From the NCBI GenBank assembly GCA_918807975.1, contig OU964923.1, forward strand, positions 2,356,001 through 2,420,000: 64,000 nt of DNA, read 5' to 3'. This DNA comes from Aplidium turbinatum. Taxonomy: Eukaryota > Chordata > Ascidiacea > Aplousobranchia > Polyclinidae. Made by a program: the position numbers and the translations under genes. Below, in pieces: positions 32,201 to 44,200 of this stretch; position 1 is the first letter of the stretch; each line of letters opens with the position of its first letter. The notes under the pieces are model-generated. The model was not told the origin of the DNA. It saw only the letters and a program-made list of their open reading frames with translations, and did no database searches.

Positions 32201-35200
32201 AAATAAGTTGAACCAAAACTAGAATGGATGTGTTCCGCACATCTTTTGATATTGCACTATTTTGCATCAACAACAAACCACCAGAAATCATCTTCGGATG
32301 CTCGAACCTTCAATGTCTACATTTCCACTTCAATCGTACCTACGTAGCCTACCTGTTTCCAACAAAAATATTTCATTTATTTTGAAAGAAATTAGTAGAG
32401 AGTAGACACAATTAAATCCGACTTGAACGGGTATGAGACGTAGTCGACTATTTCTTCGATTTCATGAAAAACACTAAATCGAGATTTAAAATCATCAAAA
32501 ACAATTTTCATTTTTCAGCAATGGATATTTTGTTTCTATGGCCTAGTTACTAAAGCTCTGACTGGATTTATCTACCAAGCAAATTATCTGAGTCGATCGA
32601 AAATGTTTCTCTCCGGAATATTGATGAAAAACATGCCTTTTAGGGATGTTTTTCTTCCTTGTATGACTGTTTGTTATCGAAAACATGTGTTAATGTTTGT
32701 TTTTTGCTGTGTATTGTGGATAGTGTGTAACATCGACAATGCCTGATAAACCTGGAAATGATCGACAACCCAAGAAAACTTTCGACAATGCCTAACAAAC
32801 CTAACAACCACCGAATATGTTCGACAATGCCTGGAAATCCCAGACAATGCCTGGAAATTATCGACAATGCCTGAAAGTAGCTACTCTACAATGCCTGACA
32901 ACCCCTGCAAATGCTCGACAACCCCTGAATATGTTCGACAATGCCTGAAAATGTTCTATAATGCCTAACAAACCCGTCAACCACTAATAATGATCGACAA
33001 TGCCTGGAAATCCTAAGCAATGCCTGGAAATTCCAAACAATGCCTGAAAGTAGCTACTCTACAATGCCTGACAACCCCTGAAAATGCTCGACAATGCCTG
33101 AAAATGTTCGACAATGCCTGAAAATGTTCTATAATGCCTAACAAACCCTCAACCACTGATAATGATCGACAATGCCTGGAAATCCTAGACAATGCCTGAA
33201 AATTCCCAACAATGCCTGAAAGTAGCTACTCTACAATGCCTGATAACTCCTGAAAATGCTCGACAACACCTGAAAATGTTCGACAATGCCTGAAAATGTT
33301 CTATAATGTCTAACAAACCCGTCAACCACTAATAATGATCGACAATGCCTGGAAATCCTAGACAATGCTTGGAAATTCCCAACAATGCTTGAAAGTAGCT
33401 ACTCTACAATGCCTGACAACCCCTGAAAATGCTCGACAATGCCTGAAAATGCTCGACAATGCCTGAAAATGTTCGACAATGCCTGAAAATGTTCTACAAT
33501 GCCTAACAAACCCGTCAACCACTGATAATGATCGACAATGCCTGGAAATCCTAGACAATGCCTGGAAATCCTAGACAATGCTTGGAAATTCCCAACAATG
33601 CCTAAAAGTATCTACTCTACAATGCCTGACAACCCCTGAAAATGCTCGACAAGCCCTGAAAATGTTCGACAATGCCTGAAAATGTTCTATAATGCCTAAC
33701 GAAGCCGTCAACCACTGATAACGAGCGACAATGCCTGGAAATCTTAGACAATGCCTGGAAATTCCCAACAATGCCTGAAAGTAGCTACTCTACAATGCCT
33801 GACAACCCCTGAAAATGCTTGACAACCCCTAGAAATGCTCCACAACTCCCCGAGAAGCCGACAATGCCCGACAATGCCTGACAATGCCTGACAATGCCTG
33901 ACAATGCCCGACAATGCCTGACAATGCCCGACAATGCCTGACAATGCCCGACAATGCCTGACAATGGGTATTTAGAGGTACCGCTATTTGGTGATGTATG
34001 GATCTGCAGTGGACAAAGTAACATGGAATTCACTATGTCAATGGTAAAGATATAAAACAATATTTATGATATGATTGATAAAGTTAGTGCACTTTGCTTG
34101 TCTTGTGTAATATGTGGTCATGTTTGGAATATGGCGTTTTGACATCACACCATTAATGTAATTAAACTTCTCTCATCCTGGGAATTGTTTTCTTTATGTA
34201 GTTGGTGGACTTGCATAAATACTCTGCTGCCACAACCAAAGCTTTTCGCTCAACAAAATAAACTTCACCTGAAAGTTTGTCACCTGTGTAACAAAGAAGT
34301 TTATTTATGTTTTGAACTACCCAGCCTGCTGTATGTTCGTTTTGAGCATTTATTCTTGCATATTTGTTTGCTTCCACAAACTTAGTTATTTCAGTAAGCA
34401 TGTTTTTCAAACTCTATTGCAAATAATTGTAGAATTATTGCTTCTCTTAGAAGTAAAACATTGGTTTAAGAGTAGAACTTTTTAAAAGTGATGTTTTGGA
34501 AATAAGTTTTTGGACATATTGTAGTGTCTGCTTATTAAGGTTAGGCCTACCTGTTTTATCAGCTGAAAATTGTCTGGTCCAAAAGTGGACTTTGTAAATA
34601 TTGACTAATGACTATTGTAGCACTTAGTTTTCAGCTGATGAGTTATTGTCTACTTAAAGTATCAGCCAGTCTGCTCCTAATCCAAGTAATGTTGCTGAAA
34701 CATTTTAGACCCATCACGCCACGCAACTAAACAGGTGGTTGCTCATGTGCATAATATGGATGCAGTTGCAAGGATTTGCATACAATATGTGCATTGTGCA
34801 CTTCTGGAACCTTCTGTATGTTTCATAAATTTTGCTGATATTTAAAACCTTGATTTCAAATATGCACTGAACTTTTAGGTAGAAAACTCCACTGAAGAGT
34901 TAGCACTTGCTTCAAAATATCCCAACATTAGAGTGATGACTCCAGCTAATTTCTTATCTAATGTTCCTTTGGATGATCTTATACTTCTTTTGCAGAAATG
35001 GTCCATCCCTTCCGAAAGTAAGTTCTGCATAATAAGTTACTAAGGGAATGTTCAACCATTCAATCTGTGAAAGGTTTTGACATGGCCAGCAAATGCTTTG
35101 TTGAGCTGTTGCAGCAGTTGGTTGACTGTGGGGCCTGGCTCCTTCATCAGAATGCGAGTGTGGTGCCACGGAACACCGCAGACCATGTCATCCACCACTG

Positions 35201-38200
35201 CCTAACCCACCGGCCTCCACACGGTGCCCATGGTCTGAGGGTCCTGGACGACGAGACTGCTGAGTGGCTGAAGATTTCCTGCCCTCCAATCTAGCCTGGA
35301 AAGATCTTTCATACGCCATCATCATCAGCAGTTGGTTTTTATCTTTTTACTTGTCGATAGTCATTGTCTTGCTCTCCCAATCGCATTGGAATTAATCATT
35401 TCTCCATATGATATTTGCTCCAAATTGTGCATACGTTTAATTGTAGGTAAAGGGCACATGACGTTCTGATGCGAGGTAATGTCAGAACAGTTTGAAATTA
35501 TTTAATGTTTTGCGAGAGTAGCCCATTGTACCAACATACGTAATGCATGGTGATAGCACTGTGAGTGTGACATAACTGCACCTCTTAGTTGCATTGTAAA
35601 TGAAGCAACAGAAAAGTTCCCCCTGACATTGAGTTGAATGGCATTTTAAGTGTGTAGAAAAATTTTTGTTTTGTGGAGGGCTGGAGGCCCTCACCAAAAA
35701 TGATCCATCAAACTATTGAACCACGTTGCTATAAACATGGCATTTTTGTCGTACTGCTGGTGTGAAGTTAAGAACTATCACAAGTCAACGTGGCAGAAAA
35801 ATGTCAGTGCCTCATTTTTTAGAAGCAAACGAGTGTGGATGGTTTACCCACATGTTTTTATCGTGGTTGTGTTTGCTGAAAACTTTATTTAATTACTTAT
35901 TGTAATGTTGATATCAAAATTACGGCTGATGACGACAACAACTTGTAAACGTGAAGACGGTAAGTCAACTTTAAGTCAGATAATTGTGAAAATAAGCAAT
36001 ATCGGTTACTATTAGTGCAACAATATCTTCAAGAATCAACGATCATTTTGAGGACGAATTCAAATTTGTTATTATCACTTTGAAATTTCCAGGATGTTTT
36101 AATTAAAAGGATGAATCTGCTGTGCAGAGCATACCAAATGGGATCAGTCCGTTCGCAGGCCCTTGTGTCAGTGAAGAAGATTAGCTTATCTAATGCCGAA
36201 AAGTTGGGTGTTTATCACTCATGATTACTATTTTTTCTAGTAGCAGTTGCAACATTCATCTGATAAATATGCGAAAGTAAAAGCAGAAACATAGAAACAA
36301 CTTAGGTTTCTACTTTTACTCTCATATTCATCACATGAATATTTTAATGCATCATGAAGCCTTACTAAGTAAACTCCTCTTCTTAAATTATGACGGTGTA
36401 TGTCAAATTAGGTAATAAAAATATGGCTTACACCCAGCCACCAAAGTTTGTCTTTTTTACATCGTTTCAATGTAGGTCGACGTTCCAACGAGCAGCTGTA
36501 AGTTTTTTCTGCGCTTGTTAGGTGTACTTGCTTCTGTGCTTTGTTGTAATGCCGAAAAATAAATTTGGTTAATCATGTCAAAACAGTTTATGTTGTGGCA
36601 GTAAAGTCATGCCTTTTTTTCTCAAAATTTACTGTTTTTCTTTCTATAGAAACCTTGGGCGGAATTGATTGGACGTATTTTTCAGCAGTTTGTTGGCTGT
36701 ATGGGCGCAACCTTTATGACCAATTAAAGATCCCTATCGGTTTGGTTTCGCCTACTTGGGGTGGAACTCCTATTGAAGCCTGGTCTTCCACCAGATCCTT
36801 GAAAGAATGTGGCCTCGATAAACAGTAAGTGGTAAAACGTAACTTTATTTTCTTTACTTTTTCTCTTTTATTGTCGTAAAATCTTAGGGCACCCTCGATT
36901 AGCCACTGCCTAATGTTGTCGTCAATGGAGACTATGCCCTCCACAGTCCACACCATTGGAAGGTCTGAACAGCGTGCAGTCCTTGATTATATGGCATGTC
37001 GTCTGCACACGCAGCACACTCTGCCAACCCAAACGCAACATATCTGCAGCAAACGGTTACGCCTTGATAAGGCAAGTCTAAAGAGACCATGACCCAACTA
37101 GTTTTCAGATGGATATGTAGGCTAATCAATTGACTCAATGGAGATGTGCTATCTGACCATGGTTTCTTAAGCACATAACAGTCTGCTTGGAGGTGCACCG
37201 CGTACAATTAGCTTTTTTAATACTTGATTTATTGATTTTAACCAAGTTGCTTTGGTGGTTTTTTCTATGTGGTTGCACGTTACAAATGGCCGAGGTTTGG
37301 GTTTTATTGCTTAGAGAAAGGATTGCACGTTTTGATAGTGCAACGCGAGCTGACACCTTCCCGCGTGTTCTAGCACTAGGCGTTTGTGGTATGTTAGAGA
37401 ACGATCAAGTCGAACCTCGAGGTACAGGCCTCGAAATTCAGGGTCTGCTACTATTCGGTGAGTCCGATTCGGTGAGTTCCTAACCTCTAACCCTAACTCC
37501 TAACCCTAATCCTAAAACGGCAATGATAATTAGACTACGGTTCCCGATAATTTAAAAAAAAATGAAAAAATCACCGAATAGGGATCGGACTCACCGAAAC
37601 GGGCCATTCCGCGAAATTCACGGCGGACATGTCTGCCGTCACAGCATGTGATGTCCACAAGAAGTACCCTCTAGATCGGACATATTTGTCCGCCAGAAAT
37701 AACACAAGAACTAGCGATACAAATCGTCATTGCATACCACGAACAATTATTGTTGCGAGAATACAATTTCCTGCGCATTCTAGCGCGCATCTAAAAAATG
37801 TGAATACTGTATCCCTTAACATCCACTCAAGCAGGAAAACTTTTGATTTTTACGTTGCTTTAACGATTGACGACATTGAATCATCGTAACAAAGGTGATT
37901 TCTTCTCTAAGAATCGATGGGAGTACCGGTACTTCTACACTAATCAGGCGCAACTTAGTTCAAGTCATATGTCACAATGTCTGGCTTTAATCTCCGAGTA
38001 ATATTGATAAGGAAAGGTTGGTTACAAAATTAGAAATACGAGTAGGCTATTACAGCAAGATGCAGCAAAATTTGTTAAGTTTTGGTATTGCAGTAAGAAA
38101 AAGCCCAGGAAAAATTTACTTTTGCTCACATGACACGCAAAAATAAACCTAAAGAAAAAAGCCTAGTGATACTTTTCACGGGTCTGCTACTATTCGGTGA

Positions 38201-41200
38201 GTCCGATTCGGTGAGTTCCTAACCTCTAACCCCTAACTTTAAAACGGCAATTATAATTAGGCTACGGTACCCAATAATTTAAAAAAAAGAATTGAAAAAA
38301 TCCCCGTTAAGGGATCGGACTCACCGAAACGGGCCATTCCGACTTTTCACAGCAGAAAATAGTAGCGTTAGTCTACAGTAGAAGTTTTCCGACTTGTGCG
38401 CAGAGCATTGTCAAAACTCTCAAGACTCAAGAAGCCACACGACCTCGTTCGGTGGAAGTTAATCAGTTATGCGGCGTATTAAGCAGCTACACGGCGCTTT
38501 GACTCTTCAAGCGCACGTCGTTGATATGGTGAAAGCCTTTCAGAGTGACTTCGCTGAAATTTAAAGCCTTCTAAATCGTATAGCTATAGTTCTCAAATGG
38601 CGAAGAAATATCAAGATAAATTGATTAAGCATGACGAATAACGATCGACGTTAAAACTGGTGTCCGCCGTGAGACTCAATTTGTCCTCCGAGACAGCTGC
38701 TCAGACCGGACACGTTTGTCCGCCGTTAACAAAAACGAATTTCGAGGCCTGAAGTATGTGGCAATGTGAGTGTTGCTTCAAAAAGAAGTGTCCGGTCATT
38801 ATCTTGAATGATTGTCGTATCCGGGCTTACGCCCAGTAGATGAAGATTTAGATTAAGTGGACGGGAAGGTAAGGAAGCCAATTTTCGTGCCCACCTTCAG
38901 GCATGCCTTTAAGTGTCCTGTCAAAGACACAGTTTTCGATTTGAGTGTTATATTAGTAGAAGGCAGCAGACATTGTCTTTACTTCACTCATCTAGAGGCG
39001 CCATTGGTGCAGATAGAAACATATAATGTCCACATCTTTGGTCAAGGTGTTCTCTACTATTTCCCATTTGTGATGTAAATAAAGGATTTGTTAAGTTATC
39101 TATGTACGTCGTACGTCGTACGCATATTTATTTGAAGATGTATGTATTTGGGAGGTTATTGATAAAAGTATGACAGCTAATTAGGCCAGCTGAGCAGGCC
39201 ACATTAGCCTAAGCCCAATCTTTTTTAAATGGGCCTTTTATGCTTTGTTAGATTAGCACCGAAGATTACTGCAAATAAAACCTCTATCTTTCCTTGGGAA
39301 AGCACGATTCCGCCACCACAAAATAATTCCGTTCTATGGAATGCTATGATCCATCCTTTACTTAAGATGACTATAAAGGGAATTATCTGGTATCAAGGTT
39401 TGTTTGCTGTTGTGGTTAGTAAATGTTTTGTGTAGTGTTGAGTAAATGAAAATATTTAATTTTACCATGCTCATATCTTTTTTTTTTATTTGTTATGACT
39501 ACATATATATAATTACAACACATTTTCACGGTTGAGCCATAACATTAGTGAGAATTAAAGGGGACCTGAAATGAAAAATTTAAATTTTTTTGGTGATTCT
39601 TTAGTGTTTAAGTATTATATTTTTCGAAAAAAATTTTTGATATGCCTTTTTGTTTGGGAGATATAACCAAATGAAAATCGGCCACCTGATGGCGCTATGT
39701 GTCTTGTGACGTCATCGGCTGGCAACCAAGTAAACAGCTTCATGCATTTGCCTTAGAAACGTCGCATAGGTCATTGTATATTGAGCATAAACAAGATGTC
39801 TGAAACAAGACAAGGATTTCTCTTTGAACCAAAAAGACGGCGACTTGACAGCGAAGAACATCATTCTGATTCGTGCTCTGACAACACCAGTTCAGACAGC
39901 AGTCGGATGGAAAATTTGCATTGAAAAAATTGCAGGAAAATAATTTGCTTGAACCAAGTGGTTTATGTCAACTAAAAGTAGCCTATGTATTCAGAGTTGC
40001 CTAATATGCCTTTGCCTACCCTGCCAATGTTTTACTGTCTTACTGACCTGTTTCAAAGTCTTGTTGTTTTCTCGCTTTGCTATTCGATCCAAACGCCCGA
40101 TCGTACTCACAGACCTGTACCTAGGTCGATCGAGTTTTGTGGGTAGGCTACTGTTTTGACAGTGGCTTTCACATATCTTGAAAAATCAAAGACAGAAGAA
40201 ACAGCTTCAGGGATGAGCAGGTGTTTGGACTTGGTGCCTTGTAGCTCTGCCTGTAGATCGCGTTAATAATCGCTGGCCAGAAAATGATTGCTGCACACAC
40301 GGCAGTGCTTGTTTACAGGTGGGTTTTTGAGTTTTCATTGCAAATCTCAGATGGATTATGCAAACCAGCAGGGAGTACAAAAAAGATCTGTACATGTGTT
40401 TTATTGATTATTCGAAAGCTTTTGATGTTATCCAACATAACATTCTTTGGAGTAGTCTGAGAGACATGGGAACGCCAATGCACCTGCTGGAACTCATCAG
40501 GTCATCATCATAATCCATCGTCGGTTTGTTCCCCACTAGTGGGGGTGGCCGATTGTTTCCACGCAGCAATTGTTTTAATCCCTTTTCTCCATTTCACCCT
40601 GTCCCTTGCATCTTCCTCCTTCAGTCCGACTTTTTAAAATTCATCCTTCACTTGTTGTTTCCACGTTCTTCTTGGACGACCGCGTTTCCTCTTCCCATCC
40701 ACCTTTAGATCTAGTGCCTTTCTAAGAAAACTTCCTTCCTCCCTCCTTATCACATGTCCATACCATCTTACTCCATTTGCCCTTGCCAGTTGGTCTGTGG
40801 TCTCTCTCATCTCTAGCATATCCAACAATTCTTCAGTCCTTTTTTCCCTTCTCGTTTTCACCCCACACATTGCTCTCACCATTGACCTTTCCGTTCTTCT
40901 CAGGATTGCCAGTTCACTCTCTCTCAATATCCATGTCTCGCTACCATATAGCATTGCAGGCCGCACACAGCTCCGATATACTTTCCCTTTCATCCTTAGT
41001 GAGAATTTTCTGCCATACAACATTTCCCCACATTCCCTGAACTTTGCCCAGCCCAATCTTGCCCTTGTTGTCACCGCTGCTTCACATCCACCACTTCCAT
41101 TTATCCGATCACCCAGATAACAGAAGTCTGTCACTGTTTCGATGCCATGGCAGAACTCATCATCATGGCCTTCCACTTCATTCCTTCCTTTACTGCATTT

Positions 41201-44200
41201 CCCACAAACAAAACACTTCGCCAATCTTGTTGCGGCTCTCTTGACATTAGCACATCTTGCATGTACCCACTTTCCACATTCCTTGCATTGCATTTGTATG
41301 AAAATTGTCATTGTATGAAAATCAAGAAGCTACAGTTCGAACAGCATACGGAAATACAGCTTGGTTTAAAATTGAAAAAGGAACACGCCAAGGGTGCATT
41401 TTATCTCCTTCTCTATTTAATATGTACACAGAAATGGTCATGAGGAGAGCAGGGTTGAGTAATTCCAATATAGGAGTGAAAATCGGTGGCAGAATTATAA
41501 ACAACTTGAGATATGCAGATGACACTACCCTTTTGGCCGAGAACGCACAAGATCTTGAAGACTTAATCATCAAAGTGAAAAAGGAAAATGAAAGGGCTGG
41601 ATTGAAACTCAACATCAAAAAAACAAAAATTATAACAACTGGTAAAGCAGATAACATAAACATCAAGATCGAAAATCAAGAAATTGAAACAGTGAATGAA
41701 TTCATATTTTTAGGCTCAAAAATAAGCTGGGATTCTAATAACTCACCAGAGATAAGGAGAAGAATAGCGCTGGGAAGAAATGCATTTGTTGGAATGAATA
41801 GCATTTGGAAGAGCAAGGATATAAAATTAGAAACAAAAAAGAAGCTGATCAAAACTATAATATTCCCAATTGCAACTTACGGATGCGAAACATGGACAAT
41901 GAACAAAACAGACAGAAGAAAGATTGACGCATTTGAATTGTGGTGTTGGAGAAGGTTACTGCGTGTTCCTTGGACAGCCAAAATAACAAATGAGAAAATT
42001 CTTGAACAAATTAAACCGGACATATCCCTAGAAGCTAGAATCGTCAGGCAGAAACTTTCATATTTTGGCCACATAATGAGAAGCAAATCAATGGAAAAAG
42101 ACATCATGCTTGGTTTGGTGAGCGGAGGAAGAGGAAGGGGGCGCCCGAAAACAAGATGGCTTGACACGATTGTAAATGACAGTGGCATGGGAGTGCATGA
42201 ATTGAAGGAGGCTGCGTGGGATCGAGAGACGTGGAGAAAGATAACGTATAGAGTGACCGAGAGTCGTAAACGACTGAACGGATGATGATGCTGAGATCCA
42301 TTTCTTCAGCTTGTCGTCATTATTCAGAGGTAAACGATGAAAGATTTGACGATTTCCCGGTTAGTACAACCGGGAGCCATACAAGTAGCCACCATTTTAA
42401 GGGTGTAAAAACTCCCTTAGCACAAAATTGTTCGCTGTTTCGGTAGCCTACGCGATTTGTTCCTTGTGTTTGTACGCAAAACAATAGACCTTGGATGCCG
42501 CTTTGCCAGCCAATGACGTCATCAAAATTTTTGACCAATCAGAATCATTCAATTCAAAAAAGGTTTTTTTAGGTTTTTTAATTAATGGTAGCACAAAAAA
42601 TAAAAAAATTGTTGAAAAACGTTTTATTTCAGAAAGATCTACAAATACAAAAGCTATGTATTTTCGTTGCAGTGCACCTTTAAGTAAAAGATATAAAAAA
42701 AATCCTGTATTTGTTAATAATATGATGATGATATTGATTTTGACATATTTTCATAGTTTTAGTCATTCAAGACTATTGAGAATTTAAGTTACTAAGTAAC
42801 AATAATAATTGATAATCATCACAATTTATATAACGCCACACCCACAGTGCAAACTACGCTTGGTGGTGACAAAATAGTATGATACTTTTAGTCATAATGT
42901 TCAGTGAAATAGAAAGTTTTCAAGCAAATTTTGAATACATTTAAATCTTCAGCTTCTTTTACACGAATTAATAAACAACTCCAGCAACTGGCAGCTATAA
43001 CTTGGAAGCTCCGATTTTTATATGGCTTCTTACACTCTTTACACGTCTTACATTGTCGCCCACTTTGGTCGTCGCCCATATGGTCTCGCCCAAGAGGGTT
43101 TCGCCCAGATGTGTTCGCCCAGATGTCGTGTACCGTGGCATGAAGGGTTCTAGAAACAAAATCCTGTGTTTGTTGATAGGAACAATGCAGTAACGAACAC
43201 TTTATGAAAAATGTTTTTTTTACAGGTGAGCAAAATGCTTACTACCACAACGAGGAATACGCCTGTTCATTCCCAGCTATGATAAGCGATTGGAGAAAGT
43301 CTTGGTACGAAGGAACTGGAGGACAAACAGATCCACAATTTCCTTTTGGATTTGTTCAAGTGAGTTCAATGTTAAGAAGATCACAGGTTTTTTGCTTGCT
43401 CCAAAGTTTTCGTTTGGGATTTTCCTTTATACCATGACCCGAATAGGAGCAAGTCTTTTAGGCGCAGACAGTTAGGCGCCGGTGAAATAGGTGCGCACAC
43501 TGTGGCGTCTGGATATTCAGTTGCGGAGCACTGTGGCGTCCGTTCATTTAGGTGCTATTCCGAGTAAAGTCTGCAGATTGTATCAGCTTGGCAGGTAGGG
43601 CAATGCTTTTCACACAAAATGTTATATTAAACAGAAAAATATGTCATGGCTTCCGTGCGTGAAGCTGCTTAAACCGGCAATGCTTTTCACACAAGCTGTT
43701 ATGTTGAACAGAAAAATATATTGTATTTTAATGCGCGTGTTCGGGATTTATTTGTTGTTAGTCCAGGTTTGCGTCGGCGATAGCGTTATCAATAAATCGG
43801 AATGGCCCGTTTCGGTGAGTCCGATTCGGTGAGTCCAATCTCTATTCGGTGATTTTTTTTTTTTTTACATTATCGGGTACCGTAGCCTAATTATCATTGC
43901 CGTTTTAGGGTTAGGGGTTAGAGGTTAGGAACTCACCGAATCGGACTCACCGAATAGTAGCAGACCCTCAATAAATAGCCTATTCGAGTTTCCGAACATG
44001 AGTGAGTCAAATAATAACTACACTAAACATCAGTAAAAAATATACCGTAGCCTATATTCAAGCAGGTGGTAGGCTTGAGTGAAGAGTAACTTAGTTTTCC
44101 GTCAAAACCTCGACTAGGTTTAATAACGAGCAAAGTCGCACCATTATGCTTGTAACTTGTAGCCAGGGTTCGTATGCCCTATAGAAATGTATTCATGTAG

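Larger units (their letters stand above)
20885..33983. mobile_element. Giant foldback element (FB-like / MULE-like) inserted in a SIAE exon
   Basis: Termini are GGTACCTCTAAATACCC and its complement. A 10-bp duplication CTATTTGGTG flanks it (20875-20884 and 33984-33993), and this word is SIAE coding sequence (Leu-Phe-Gly). Arms of about 1.14 and 1.23 kb are inverted repeat arrays. The 10.7 kb interior holds other transposons and no identifiable transposase. Long tandem-repeat arms with a 9-10 bp duplication are known for Drosophila FB elements and for MULEs. Candidate splice sites at the two edges (donor GTGGGT at 20882, acceptor TTTAG ending 33975) would join the exon halves in frame with five extra residues. 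Confidence 0.88.
39559..42679. mobile_element. Kolobok-like element with TTAA flanks, disrupted by LINEs
   Basis: TTAA occurs at both ends (39555-39558 and 42680-42683). The ends AGGGGACCTGAAATG and the complement of AGGTGCACTGCAACG agree at about 10 of 15 positions, and the arms share the inner word GACGTCATYGGCTGGCAA about 170-190 bp inward. A 42-codon plus-strand start lies at 39796-39924. The centre is filled by RTE and other LINE insertions, and no transposase core is seen. TTAA duplication and this end type point to Kolobok or a related superfamily. Confidence 0.6.

Noticed and set aside
20843-33975. An ordinary ancestral intron at this place in SIAE
   Set aside because: The coding frame continues past 20843 into conserved residues up to LFG, and the same ten bases occur on both sides of the element, which an old intron would not explain.
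34162-34410. An 82-codon minus-strand frame in a SIAE intron
   Set aside because: No signal, no splice context and no recognisable motif. Probably chance.
40777-41244. Plus-strand frames rich in serine, proline and leucine
   Set aside because: They are antisense to the minus-strand LINE ORF (40634-41311).
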